Numbered from the stretch's first letter, positions 1 through 8,058 are shown. The stretch: 64,000 nt of DNA from Agrobacterium rubi TR3 = NBRC 13261 (GCF_000739935.1 NZ_BBJU01000007.1:186001-250000), one strand, 5' to 3'. A program made the numbers and translations. The notes: a model not told the origin generated them from the letters alone.

Positions 1-413
1 AGCTTTCTTTTTTGAAGGTCGGCTTTTTGCGCCTGACGCTGTGCTGCTGTCTTGCGCTGATTCAGGGCTTTTGCAGAACCGGAGCGCGCTGTCGATGGCA
101 TCGGGATTTCGGTTGCCCGGTCAACCCGTGTTCCATAGGTCGCACGTCTGCCTTCGGCGGCTTCTTTCTGGTAGCGCGCGACTTCTTCGCTCGATGGCGC
201 TGCCGTGAAGCTATATCCCTTGTTGTATTCCCTGACATGCTCGATGCAGAACAGCAGATATAGACCTTCCGCCATGGGCCCGACAGGTGCGCGATGCGTA
301 CCGGTTTTGTCGCAACCATCCCACTGGCATTTTGGACCTGTTGGCTCACTGGCGCTGGTGGATTTCTTGCGCGCGGACTTCAGCCCAACGAATATTTTTG
401 AATCAGACGTCAT
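1..413 (-). CDS. J-domain (DnaJ-like) protein, N-terminal part, incomplete at window start
   Basis: An open frame reads leftward from ATG at 413 and runs off base 1 with no stop, giving about 137 codons. The start MTSDSKIFVGLKSARKK, a Cys-rich patch (KCQWDGC, then FCIEH about 30 residues later) and a following Lys/Gln-rich linker resemble the N-terminus of rhizobial DnaJ-family proteins. Those carry the J domain at the C-terminus, which would lie outside this window. The C-x4-C ... C-x2-H arrangement could bind a metal; that is inference. The gene is divergent from prc. The family is recalled from its N-terminus only, because the HPD motif is not in view. Confidence 0.7.
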   Translation of the reverse strand, partial: MTSDSKIFVGLKSARKKSTSASEPTGPKCQWDGCDKTGTHRAPVGPMAEGLYLLFCIEHVREYNKGYSFTAAPSSEEVARYQKEAAEGRRATYGTRVDRATEIPMPSTARSGSAKALNQRKTAAQRQAQKADLQKRK

Positions 414-609
414 GACGTGTGTATGGACTCAGTGCGCCATCCCGGCAAGGGTTTTTGCACGGGCTGTGCCATGGTTTTTGCGAAGGCGATATGCATGCAG
501 GTCATTGCATGACATTTGTTAGCGACAGATGCGCGGTGATTGATGCGTGAGGAGCCACTATCGGCAGACAAATGATCGCATCATTGTGTTCACAAGACAC
601 GCTATGGAC

Positions 610-626
610 TTGTGAAAAAATCACAA
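610..626. promoter_or_regulatory. Perfect inverted repeat TTGTGA-N5-TCACAA upstream of prc
   Basis: Bases 610-615 (TTGTGA) and 621-626 (TCACAA) are exact reverse complements around five A residues, 57-73 bp before the prc ATG. The site resembles a CRP/FNR-type operator but has a 5-bp rather than 6-bp spacer. A second, overlapping pair (CACAAG 591-596, CTTGTG 609-614) is also present. It lies between the divergent J-domain gene and prc, so it could control either one. That it binds a regulator is inference. Confidence 0.4.
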
Positions 627-682
627 TTGCTTTCTAGAATTCAGTAGGGTTGATTCAGGACGTCAATAAGGAAGAACGCTGG

Positions 683-2773
683 ATGCGCATGAAGTACGGT
701 TTCGTTGGCTTAATTCTATTTGTTGCGTCCTCTGCTTTTTCTCAAGAGCTTGCGAAACCTCCGGTTCTGGAGGCATCCAAAACCCAGGCTGAAGCGGCCA
801 ATCTGAGTGCGCAGTTTCTGGGGCGATACGCCTATAAGCCTGTTCCGCTCGATGATGCGCTCTCGGCGAAAATCATGGACAAGTTCATCAAGTCCCTCGA
901 CCCGGACCGAATGCTTTTCATGCAGGCCGATATCGACACATTTATGGTTGGCAAGACCAGCATCGATGATGGCATCCTCGATGAAGACCTCGGCATTCCA
1001 TTTTCCATTTTCAACGTCTACACCCAGCGGGTCGTGGATCGCATGACCTATGCCCGCAGTCTGCTCAAGCAAGGCTTCGATTTCACCGTAAAGGAAGAAT
1101 ATTCGCTGCTGCGCGAAGACGCCCCCTGGGCACAATCGGAGCAGGAAAGCAACGAACTCTGGCGCAAGCGCGTCAAAAGCGATTGGCTGCGTTTGAAACT
1201 GGCAGGCCAGGCCGATCCAGCCATTCGAGACACTCTGGACAAGCGCTACAAGAATATTCTGGAACGTGTTTATCCCTACAAGAGCGATGATGTGTTTCAG
1301 ACGTTCATGGCCGCCTACACGACGGCCGTCGATCCACATACGGACTATTTCAGTGCCGCTGCGTCCAACGAGTTCGATATCTCGATGAGACTTTCACTGG
1401 TTGGTATCGGTGCCGTTTTGCAGGAGCGGGATGGTTACACGACCATTCGTGAGCTCGTCGCAGGTGGTCCGGCGCAATTGTCCGGCAAGCTTGCCGTCGG
1501 GGATCGCATCATCGGCGTCGGTCAGGGACAGGATGGCGCCATAAAAGAGGTGGTCGGCACCCGGTTGGACGAAGTGGTGCAACTGATACGCGGTGAAAAG
1601 GATTCCACCGTTCGGTTGGATATTTTGCCCGCAGACGCAGGTGGAAACGCAAATCACCGGGTGATCAGCCTCGTGCGAGACAAAGTCAGCCTTGAAAAAC
1701 AGGCTGCGCAGAAGACTATCGTGCCAGTCGTCAAAGACGGTGTGACCCGCAAAGTCGGGGTTATCACTCTGCCGACGTTTTATGAGGATTTCGAAGCGCG
1801 CCGGAAAGGTGACAAGAACTACCGAAGTGCCAGCCGCGATGTCGCCAAGCTGCTTGGAGAGCTGAAGCAGGATAATGTCGACGGCGTGCTGGTCGATTTG
1901 CGTGATAACGGTGGCGGTTCGCTTTCTGAAGCAATTGACCTGACGGGTTTGTTTGTCGGTAAAGGTCCAGTGGTTCAGCAACGCGATGCAGAAGGCAAGA
2001 TCAAGGTCGAAAGCGATGACCTGTCATCGCCCGCCTGGTCCGGTCCGGTCGGCGTTCTCATCAATCGCGGCTCCGCCTCCGCATCGGAGATTTTTGCCGC
2101 AGCGATACAGGACTATGGCCGTGGTGTGATTGTGGGTGAGCCGAGCTTTGGTAAGGGTACCGTCCAGACAGTGGTGGATCTCGATCAGGTTGCCCGCAAT
2201 ACCAAGCCGGAATTTGGTCAGTTGAAATTGACCATCGCGCAGTTCTTCCGCATCGACGGCGGAACGACCCAGCTGCGTGGCGTCACGCCCGACATCAGCC
2301 TTCCGGGACTCTCCGACCCTAAGCTGCTGGGTGAATCGAGCTACGACAATGCGTTGCCGTTTTCTGAAATCAAGCCGGCAAAATATACGGCGAAGGGTAT
2401 CACCAACACGCTGTTGCCACAGCTGGAAAGCCGCCATGAAGCCCGTATTAAGGACGATAAAGCCTTTCAGCGATTCGTAGAGGATGTCGCCGATCTCAAA
2501 GCCCAGCGTGAGAAACGCACCTTGTCTCTCAACGAAACCGAGCGCAGAAATGAAATGACCGCATTGGCCGATCGTTTGAAGGCGCGCGGACAGGCCGACG
2601 ACGGAATTATGCGCGGCGACGACGATGGCCTGCAAGCCAACGAACGCAGCCTCAGCGCCAATTTGGCAATCGAAACTGCTCGCAAAAACGCGAAAGACGT
2701 TTTGCAGGTCGAGGCTGCCGCGATCGTTGCAGATGAGGCGGAGCTTTCGCAGGGCATGAAGAAAAAGCAGTAA
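683..2773 (+). CDS. prc: Periplasmic carboxy-terminal (tail-specific) protease, S41 family
   Basis: Prc/Tsp degrades periplasmic proteins with exposed C-termini and acts in envelope quality control. The 696-residue product is close to the usual length. It has a signal peptide (hydrophobic run then a likely cut after AFS or FSQ), an N-terminal Tsp-type domain, a PDZ domain around residues 230-320, and the S41 core with NRGSASASE near residues 462-470 (catalytic Ser) and FGKGTVQ about 25 residues later (catalytic Lys). A Lys/Glu-rich helical C-terminal domain ends in KKKQ. The ATG at 683 has AAGGAAG 8 bases upstream; the frame is open back to a TTG at 650, but that would put charged residues in front of the signal peptide. 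Confidence 0.93.
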   Translation: MRMKYGFVGLILFVASSAFSQELAKPPVLEASKTQAEAANLSAQFLGRYAYKPVPLDDALSAKIMDKFIKSLDPDRMLFMQADIDTFMVGKTSIDDGILDEDLGIPFSIFNVYTQRVVDRMTYARSLLKQGFDFTVKEEYSLLREDAPWAQSEQESNELWRKRVKSDWLRLKLAGQADPAIRDTLDKRYKNILERVYPYKSDDVFQTFMAAYTTAVDPHTDYFSAAASNEFDISMRLSLVGIGAVLQERDGYTTIRELVAGGPAQLSGKLAVGDRIIGVGQGQDGAIKEVVGTRLDEVVQLIRGEKDSTVRLDILPADAGGNANHRVISLVRDKVSLEKQAAQKTIVPVVKDGVTRKVGVITLPTFYEDFEARRKGDKNYRSASRDVAKLLGELKQDNVDGVLVDLRDNGGGSLSEAIDLTGLFVGKGPVVQQRDAEGKIKVESDDLSSPAWSGPVGVLINRGSASASEIFAAAIQDYGRGVIVGEPSFGKGTVQTVVDLDQVARNTKPEFGQLKLTIAQFFRIDGGTTQLRGVTPDISLPGLSDPKLLGESSYDNALPFSEIKPAKYTAKGITNTLLPQLESRHEARIKDDKAFQRFVEDVADLKAQREKRTLSLNETERRNEMTALADRLKARGQADDGIMRGDDDGLQANERSLSANLAIETARKNAKDVLQVEAAAIVADEAELSQGMKKKQ

Positions 2774-2800
2774 CGTCGAAAATTCAAAAAAATGCAATTC

Positions 2801-2829
2801 GCCGACCAAGCGCCAAACGCATGGTCGGC
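2801..2829 (+). terminator. Hairpin after prc
   Basis: GCCGACCA (2801-2808) and TGGTCGGC (2822-2829) form a perfect 8-bp stem 28 bp after the prc stop. No T-run follows, so it may be a weak or Rho-assisted terminator. Confidence 0.35.
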
Positions 2830-2975
2830 AAACTGCGTTTGAAGCCCAGAGCTGGCGTTCATCTTCCTGATGATGAAACCTCAGATCACCTCTGCCCGCG
2901 GTTCCGCCATATCCGCACTCTTGTCGGAAACCCTTCGTGATCCTATCTCACTTCGCAGAAGGAAGGAGCGGCAAG

Positions 2976-3143
2976 ATGTCGGAGATTGCAATTGATTTTT
3001 TGTTGGAAACGGCGGTCGAAATCATCCCGCCCGACGCAGGAAAAGACGAAAAAGATACCCGCATTTGTTTATGCTGCCAGCGGGCAAGTCCGTGGATCGA
3101 TGATGACGGTTGTGGAATTTGCAATGAGTGTATCGAGGCCTGA
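2976..3143 (+). CDS. Cysteine-rich mini-protein (putative zinc ribbon)
   Basis: A 55-residue protein of unknown function. ATG at 2976 is preceded by GGAAGGAG at 2961-2968, a very strong ribosome binding site, which favours this start over the longer frame from 2937. The acidic N-terminal half is followed by a cysteine cluster, ICLCCQRASPW then DDDGCGICNECIE. Six cysteines in CxCC and CxxCxxC groups suggest a small zinc-binding knuckle. The gene stands alone between prc and a LysR-like remnant on the other strand. Metal binding is inferred from cysteine spacing only; I recognise no named family. Confidence 0.65.
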   Translation: MSEIAIDFLLETAVEIIPPDAGKDEKDTRICLCCQRASPWIDDDGCGICNECIEA

Positions 3144-3159
3144 TCGCGTTCTTCAATGA

Positions 3160-3246
3160 TTGGGTGATGCCCAACGCACGCGCGGCCGCAGACAGCGAAC
3201 TATCGCGCAGTACATTCAGAAAAGTACGGTAAAAAACAGCTGACAT
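3160..3246 (-). pseudogene. Remnant of a LysR-type regulator N-terminus
   Basis: Reading leftward from ATG 3246, the first about 28 residues end in RTFLNVLRDSSLSAAARALG, followed by ITQ. This is what the first helix and recognition region of LysR proteins look like (commonly FLxVLRDGSLSAAARALGLTQP). After ITQ the similarity stops abruptly, where a LysR protein would continue with PTVGRHI and about 260 more residues. The frame then runs into the convergent mini-protein gene. I read it as a truncated gene; chance resemblance cannot be excluded. Confidence 0.5.
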
Positions 3247-3409
3247 CGTGGTGTTTGCTCATCGGTTTGCATGGGGTGGATGACCGCTCGTAGATCTGAA
3301 ATGTCTATAAGTTGTGCAACTGCGATCACTTTAACAGTATATGCCAATGGAAACGGAACCCGTTGGCTTATCACAAGTTTGCATCTCACGATCCACAAGG
3401 AGACGTGTC

Positions 3410-3607
3410 ATGAGAGATATCAACCCGGCCCCCGGTAGCCCAGCAGAAACGCCACGCGGCCCAACGTCTACCCCCGGCATTCCTGATCGCGTTCAGGAAA
3501 AGCCGCCTTTGCCACCAATCACTGACCCCGGCGATAACAAAAACCCAAATGATCCAACGCTCAACCCCGCGCTGTTGCCGATTGGCGATCCAGCCGGTGC
3601 AGCTTAA
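3410..3607 (+). CDS. Small proline-rich hypothetical protein
   Basis: A 65-residue, Pro/Asp/Asn-rich protein starting MRDINPAPGSPAETPRG and ending IGDPAGAA. ATG at 3410 has AAGGAG at 3397-3402, 7 bases upstream, so translation looks real. There is no signal peptide, membrane segment or cysteine, and the composition suggests an unstructured peptide. It stands alone and is followed by a hairpin at 3628-3652. Function unknown; I have only a vague memory of similar rhizobial proteins. Confidence 0.6.
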   Translation: MRDINPAPGSPAETPRGPTSTPGIPDRVQEKPPLPPITDPGDNKNPNDPTLNPALLPIGDPAGAA

Positions 3608-3627
3608 GACGTTGAATAAATACTCGA

Positions 3628-3652
3628 CAGGACGCGTTATCGCCGCGTCCTG
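3628..3652 (+). terminator. Hairpin after the proline-rich gene
   Basis: CAGGACGCG (3628-3636) pairs perfectly with CGCGTCCTG (3644-3652) around a 7-base loop, 21 bp past the stop at 3607. It lacks a T-tract. Confidence 0.45.
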
Positions 3653-3791
3653 ACTATGCCGTAACTATGGCGCAGCTCGCGTCGGGGGCAATCAACCACT
3701 TAACGCCTGCGACAAATCACCCGGCAAAATTAAATTCGTTTCTGGTGCTTGCTTGATATAGTTGAAAGCATCGCAAGGACGGACTTGAATT

Positions 3792-5132
3792 TTGGACGAA
3801 TTTTCCAGCTGCAGTTTGGGCGTGCGCCCTCAACGCTCAAAGCATCTTCAGTTCGTCTGTCGTGTTGCACTTCCCGTTGGGGTATTTGTCAGCGGCATTT
3901 GGGTCGTCATATTTGCGTTGATGCAGGTCTGGCAACTCGTTGCACTTGAGGCGACGCTGTTTTCGACCATTTTAGTCGGATGGCTCTTGGCCAAAAATGG
4001 GTATGTTTCACAGGGCATGCTCCTTTCCCAAGTGGCATGTATTTTGTTCATCACCAGTTTTTCACTGTTGTTCGATGTCCCCAGCGACGCGGTGCCGCGG
4101 GTTTCGCATGTCTATTTTCTCATCATTGCTCTAGCAGGTTTCGTCAATCATCAGCTCGATCCCAGCCGTTTCCAGCTGGGCGTAATCCTGGCATCAGTTG
4201 CAGCTTTCATATGCTTTTCTGCAAGCGCGATGAGCTTTGAGTTCGCCACCCCTCTCAGCGACGAAATTCGGATGATCACAGCGTGGAGCCATGCGATCGT
4301 CGTGACCGCGCTCCTATGCGGCGGTATTTTGTTGTTGCAGCATAAGCTGGGACCCGACTCCCGGCTTATCCGGGAACTTCGCTTGGCAATAACCAAGGAG
4401 CAGCTCGAACTTTTCTTCCAGCCTCAGGTCGATCGGCAAGGTCGCCTGATCGGGGCAGAGGCTTTGCTGCGATGGAAGCATCCAAGGCTTGGTTATGTTG
4501 CGCCGGATGATTTCATACCAATGGCAGAGCGAGCCGGATTGATGCCAGAACTGGGTGGTTGGGTGTTGAATAAGGCGATCGAAACCCTGTCTTCCTGGCG
4601 CGACACGCGTCGCACGAAAAATTTCGTCTTATCGATCAATGTCAGTCCTGACCAGTTTCTTCAGCGGAATTTCGTCGCTGACCTCACGTCTGCCTTGGAG
4701 GCAACCGGTGTTCCGCCGCAAAAGCTTCAATTGGAGCTGACGGAGACCATGTTCGTCACTCAGGTCGATTTGTTGATACAGAAGATCAAGGCGTTGCGCG
4801 AGCGCGGCATCGGTGTTGCTCTTGATGATTTTGGCACCGGCTATTCATCGCTGAGTTATTTACGACAACTTCCTCTCCAGCAACTCAAACTGGACCGCAG
4901 TTTCGTCAGGGCTATCGCGACCGAGCGCGGGGCACTCCTCGCTCAGAATATCTGTCAAATGGGCCATGATCTCGGCTTGGAAATTCTGGCTGAAGGAGTT
5001 GAAACAGAGAAGCAGTTTCAGTTTTTGCTGGAATGCGGGTGCAGCGCATTCCAGGGATATTATTTCGGCAGGCCGCTGGAACTAAGGGTGTTTCAGGAGA
5101 GATTTCTCCCTCAGACGCCTTACACGGCGTGA
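3792..5132 (+). CDS. Membrane-anchored EAL-domain cyclic-di-GMP phosphodiesterase
   Basis: The first about 185 residues form roughly five or six hydrophobic segments with no recognisable sensor motif. The rest is a complete EAL domain. The catalytic set is present: AEALLRW (Glu about 223), NVSPDQF, ELTE, DDFGTGYSSL (about 344-353), LKLDRSFV, AEGVET and QGYYFGRP. No GGDEF domain is attached, so hydrolysis of c-di-GMP to pGpG is the expected activity, possibly gated by a membrane signal. The start at TTG 3792 is uncertain because it has only a distant AAGGA; the GTG at 3822 would also retain the membrane domain. The gene is monocistronic and faces the DUF883-like gene. Confidence 0.85.
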   Translation: MDEFSSCSLGVRPQRSKHLQFVCRVALPVGVFVSGIWVVIFALMQVWQLVALEATLFSTILVGWLLAKNGYVSQGMLLSQVACILFITSFSLLFDVPSDAVPRVSHVYFLIIALAGFVNHQLDPSRFQLGVILASVAAFICFSASAMSFEFATPLSDEIRMITAWSHAIVVTALLCGGILLLQHKLGPDSRLIRELRLAITKEQLELFFQPQVDRQGRLIGAEALLRWKHPRLGYVAPDDFIPMAERAGLMPELGGWVLNKAIETLSSWRDTRRTKNFVLSINVSPDQFLQRNFVADLTSALEATGVPPQKLQLELTETMFVTQVDLLIQKIKALRERGIGVALDDFGTGYSSLSYLRQLPLQQLKLDRSFVRAIATERGALLAQNICQMGHDLGLEILAEGVETEKQFQFLLECGCSAFQGYYFGRPLELRVFQERFLPQTPYTA

Positions 5133-5143
5133 CAAGGCGACGG

Positions 5144-5527
5144 TTAGAAACGGCGACCCAGAAGGTATCCTACAACCGCGCCAAGGCCGAGATAGGCGAT
5201 AGGCTGCGCGCGAATGCGCGCGCCTAATGTGGCTGCAACGCCTTTCGCTTCGGCTTTAACGACGCGACCAGAGGTTAAGGTCAGTGCCGATACGCTGTCG
5301 ACAGCTTCGACCTCCTCCGAAGCATAGGCTGAGGGGTCTTCCGCGTCGGACTGCTCACGGACCGCCTCAAGTGCTTCATCGACAAGCGGCGTCGAGCTTG
5401 CGATTTCCGCATCGTCTGGAACAGATTGTGTATCGGAAGCGTCGAATTCTGTGTTCGCGGCAATAGCGCCTTCGGGGTGGTCAGGTCTTTTTTCCTGATC
5501 GATATGGGTCGGTGTTTCGAATGCCAT
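5144..5527 (-). CDS. DUF883/ElaB-like small membrane-anchored protein
   Basis: A 127-residue protein. The first 80 residues are acidic and probably unstructured. The end, RIRAQPIAYLGLGAVVGYLL then GRRF, is a single membrane segment closed by arginines. This tail (xxPxxxxxxxxAxGxLLGxL/RR) is the hallmark of the DUF883/ElaB family, some members of which sit at the inner membrane and touch ribosomes. The ATG at 5527 has GAGGA upstream. The long acidic N-terminus is atypical for ElaB, so only the anchor is assigned with confidence. It converges with the EAL gene 11 bp away. Confidence 0.65.
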   Translation of the reverse strand: MAFETPTHIDQEKRPDHPEGAIAANTEFDASDTQSVPDDAEIASSTPLVDEALEAVREQSDAEDPSAYASEEVEAVDSVSALTLTSGRVVKAEAKGVAATLGARIRAQPIAYLGLGAVVGYLLGRRF

Positions 5528-5893
5528 TTGAAAGGTCCTCTGATGTAACTGGCTATCGAACTTTGTTCATGGCGCAGAGTTCCCATACACAGACAGCGTT
5601 TTTCTTCGCTTTAAGTTGAGCAGTCACGCTACGTCTAGCTTCTCGCTGAATTTCGGCGCACCGCTTAAGTTGCGGTTTTTCCAGAAAAATATCTATTGAT
5701 TGAAGTCTTGTCGAAAATCATAGTGGGCCAATGGTTGATTCTGGCTCACATCAGCGGCTCGGTCGCTTCCCGCGAAATTCTTTCAGCAGCGGAGTGTCCT
5801 GACGCCATTGCAATGGCACGGTCTCGAGCCGGTCCATTTCGCTTTTATAAGGATAGATGTCGATCCAGTTATGCTGGATACAATGCAAGGTAA
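5528..5893. other. Intergenic stretch without a supportable gene
   Basis: This stretch of about 366 bp holds the promoter side of the DUF883-like gene on its left. A plus-strand frame at 5696-5893 (65 codons) has no convincing ribosome binding site or protein-like composition. I see no RNA gene here. Confidence 0.5.
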
Positions 5894-6085
5894 ATGACGA
5901 TGCTTTCATTCCCCGCCATTCTTGGGATATCCCTTGGGTCTGCTGGCTATGTGGCGTTCAGCCGAAAGAACAAGCCCTGGAGCTTCCTTAAAAGGCTGGG
6001 ATATTTTATTGCCGTTTCGATGGCCATCTTGCTGGTCATGCTGGCTGTCAACTTCGGGCTCTATTACTCAAACCTGAAAGCGTGA
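5894..6085 (+). CDS. Small two-helix membrane protein
   Basis: A 63-residue protein starting MTMLSFPAILGISLGSAGYV with two hydrophobic segments (about residues 4-21 and 36-57) joined by a basic loop (RKNKPW...KR). ATG at 5894 and ATG at 5900 are both possible; CAAGG at 5886-5890 is better spaced for 5900. It has no close neighbour on the same strand. Function unknown. The clean membrane topology argues it is real. Confidence 0.5.
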   Translation: MTMLSFPAILGISLGSAGYVAFSRKNKPWSFLKRLGYFIAVSMAILLVMLAVNFGLYYSNLKA

Positions 6086-6172
6086 GGCATGCTGCCACAG
6101 CGGCTTTGAAAGCAGCCATCGGCCACCCGGTGTCAGCCCTTCAACGACAATCTATAGGAGCGGTGAGAGGAG

Positions 6173-6203
6173 ATTGCGGCGTTCGAAACCCGAGCGCCGC
6201 AAT
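6173..6203. terminator. Hairpin between convergent small genes
   Basis: ATTGCGGCG (6173-6181) and CGCCGCAAT (6195-6203) form a perfect 9-bp stem. It lies 18 bp beyond the stop of the 42-residue leftward gene and 88 bp after the rightward membrane protein, so it could end transcription from both sides. No T-run is present. Confidence 0.4.
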
Positions 6204-6221
6204 GGTATCATTCGGGCCGCG

Positions 6222-6350
6222 TCACTTCTTTTTGGTGGTGCTTTCGCTCGCCTTGACCTGCGAACCCAGCGTTGGGGCTGCTGCTGGTGCGGCTTTATCT
6301 TTTTTGGGTTTTCTGACTTCTTTGTTGCTGCGAACTTGACCCTTGGCCAT
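6222..6350 (-). CDS. Short, strongly basic 42-residue protein
   Basis: The frame from ATG 6350 encodes MAKGQVRSNKEVRKPKKDKA, then an Ala/Pro stretch and a Lys-rich end (STTKKK). An AAGGAG lies 7 bases upstream. The composition (about a quarter Lys/Arg, no hydrophobic core) suggests a disordered nucleic-acid-associated peptide; proteins beginning MAKGQ(V/M)RSNKE are widespread among rhizobia and other proteobacteria, to my recollection without assigned function. It is 128 bp downstream of the zwf stop and could be read through from it. Confidence 0.75.
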   Translation of the reverse strand: MAKGQVRSNKEVRKPKKDKAAPAAAPTLGSQVKASESTTKKK

Positions 6351-6478
6351 CGACTGTCTCCTTGGTTGGTCTTGCAATCTAGCAGTCATGTGGTTGGCAA
6401 ACGCAAGCAGTTTTTGCTCTCACATGGTATTGGCTCAGCGGTCTGAACGAGCCCGATGTCAGCCGCCTTACAAATTCT

Positions 6479-7990
6479 CTATGTCCGCTTGTGCGGACGC
6501 GGCACACCCAGTTCACGCCATTGGCGTCCATCGCGCTCTATGAGATCATGCGCAGATTGTGGGCCAGCACTTCCGGGCTCGTAGGTTTCTGGCGTTCCAC
6601 CTTTTGCCCAAATGTCCAGAAAGGGCTGTACGGCAGCCCAACCGGCTTCGATACCATCGGCGCGCTGGAAGAGCGTCTGATCTCCGGCGAACAGTTCGTA
6701 AAGCAGGGATTCGTAGCCGGTCGTCTTGCTGATATCGAACTGGTCCGCATAGCGGAAATCCAGCGCGACGGGCACAGTATCGACCGCCTGACCCGGCGAC
6801 TTGATCGACAGTTCCATGCTCAGACCCTCGTCTGGCTGGACCTGGATGACGAGCCGGTTTGGCGGAAGGCTCGGGGTGACATCGGTTTGGCGAAATTGGG
6901 CAAACGGCACCTGCTTGAAGGTGACGACGATCTCTGTATCTCGGGCCACCATGGCCTTGCCTGTGCGCAGATAAAAGGGAACACCGGCCCAGCGCCATGT
7001 GTCTGCATAGAGCTTGAGCGCAACGAACGTCTCTGTGTTCGATTGCGGCGCGATATCCTTCGTGTCCCGGTATGCGGGGATGGCAACGCCGTTCACCGTT
7101 CCGGCGCTGTATGCGCCACGGGCAGAATGGCTCTCGGCTTCCTCTGGCGTGAAGATACGCAGTGCCTCCAGCACTTTGCTTTTTTCGTTGCGGATGGCCT
7201 CTGCGTTGAAACTGTTTGGCGGCTCCATGGCCACCATGGCCAGAAGCTGAAACAGATGATTGGGGATCATGTCACGCAATGCACCGGTGGCATCGTAGAA
7301 TTTGCCGCGCGAGCCGACATCCACGATTTCAGCCGCCGTTATCTGCACATGATCGATGTAATTGTTGTTCCAAAGGGATTCGATCATCATATTGGCGAAC
7401 CGCGCCGTCATGATGTTCTGGACCGTTTCCTTGCCTAGGAAATGGTCCAGCCGATAGACCTGCTTTTCGGAAATCGTGTTCAGGATTTGCGCATTCAACG
7501 CTCGTGCAGAGGCAAGGTCGGTTCCGAACGGTTTTTCGATAGCGATCCTTCTGAAGGCATCATCCGTCTCCGTCACCAGTCCATGCTGGCCCAGTTTTTC
7601 GACGATAGTCCCGAAAAACTGCGGTGGAACGGCAAGGTAAAATGCTGCATTTCCGACCGCTGTGTTTGCCAGACGTTTGGCGATCTCGACGAAAATCTCG
7701 TCTTTTGTAAAGTCGCCGCTGATATATGAAATGCGTTGCTTCAAGCGCAGCCAAGCTTGATCTGCGGAGACGGGTTCGGTGCCACCCAGTCCGGACAAAA
7801 AGCTGTCCAGCTTTTCGACCAGCATCGCGTCATCGCCCGGTTCGATGCCCACACCCAGAATATGGAGGTCGTCACCCACCAGTCCACTACGGGTCAAGTT
7901 GATGAGCGAAGGAATGAGAAGCCGACGGGTAAGATCGCCGGTCGCGCCAAAGATGACAAGGGTGACCGGAGGAGCGGGTGTTGCGTCCAA
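6479..7990 (-). CDS. zwf: Glucose-6-phosphate 1-dehydrogenase
   Basis: Oxidises glucose 6-phosphate to 6-phosphogluconolactone with NADP (or NAD), feeding the Entner-Doudoroff and pentose phosphate routes in the cytoplasm. The N-terminal nucleotide site VIFGATGDLTRRL, the substrate loop AIEKPFG and the catalytic YRLDHFLGKE are all present, and the length (503 residues) fits. The TTG at 7990 has GGAG 8 bases upstream. The frame is open to a TTG at 8029 with no obvious ribosome binding site, so the start is not settled. It sits 68 bp (30 bp from the outer start) after a histidine phosphatase gene rather than in the zwf-pgl-edd operon usual in rhizobia, which suggests a second isozyme. Confidence 0.92.
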   Translation of the reverse strand: MDATPAPPVTLVIFGATGDLTRRLLIPSLINLTRSGLVGDDLHILGVGIEPGDDAMLVEKLDSFLSGLGGTEPVSADQAWLRLKQRISYISGDFTKDEIFVEIAKRLANTAVGNAAFYLAVPPQFFGTIVEKLGQHGLVTETDDAFRRIAIEKPFGTDLASARALNAQILNTISEKQVYRLDHFLGKETVQNIMTARFANMMIESLWNNNYIDHVQITAAEIVDVGSRGKFYDATGALRDMIPNHLFQLLAMVAMEPPNSFNAEAIRNEKSKVLEALRIFTPEEAESHSARGAYSAGTVNGVAIPAYRDTKDIAPQSNTETFVALKLYADTWRWAGVPFYLRTGKAMVARDTEIVVTFKQVPFAQFRQTDVTPSLPPNRLVIQVQPDEGLSMELSIKSPGQAVDTVPVALDFRYADQFDISKTTGYESLLYELFAGDQTLFQRADGIEAGWAAVQPFLDIWAKGGTPETYEPGSAGPQSAHDLIERDGRQWRELGVPRPHKRT

Positions 7991-8058
7991 AATCGTATCT
8001 CCACATTCGCGAAAGACTGAGACATTCAATGTTAGGATAAAGGATGCTTCAGACGGGA

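Noticed and set aside
12..522. Frames 12-263 (+), 62-349 (-) and 205-522 (+)
   Set aside because: They overlap a better lower-strand frame from ATG 413 with J-domain-protein-like sequence, and have Cys/Arg-rich unnatural composition.
3341..3409. Longer N-terminus for the proline-rich protein
   Set aside because: The strong AAGGAG is placed for ATG 3410, not for the upstream start.
5696..5893. 65-codon rightward frame
   Set aside because: No ribosome binding site and no conserved-looking composition; ends right where the two-helix protein starts.
6491..7438. 315-codon frame opposite zwf
   Set aside because: Antisense shadow; the lower strand carries clear glucose-6-phosphate dehydrogenase motifs.
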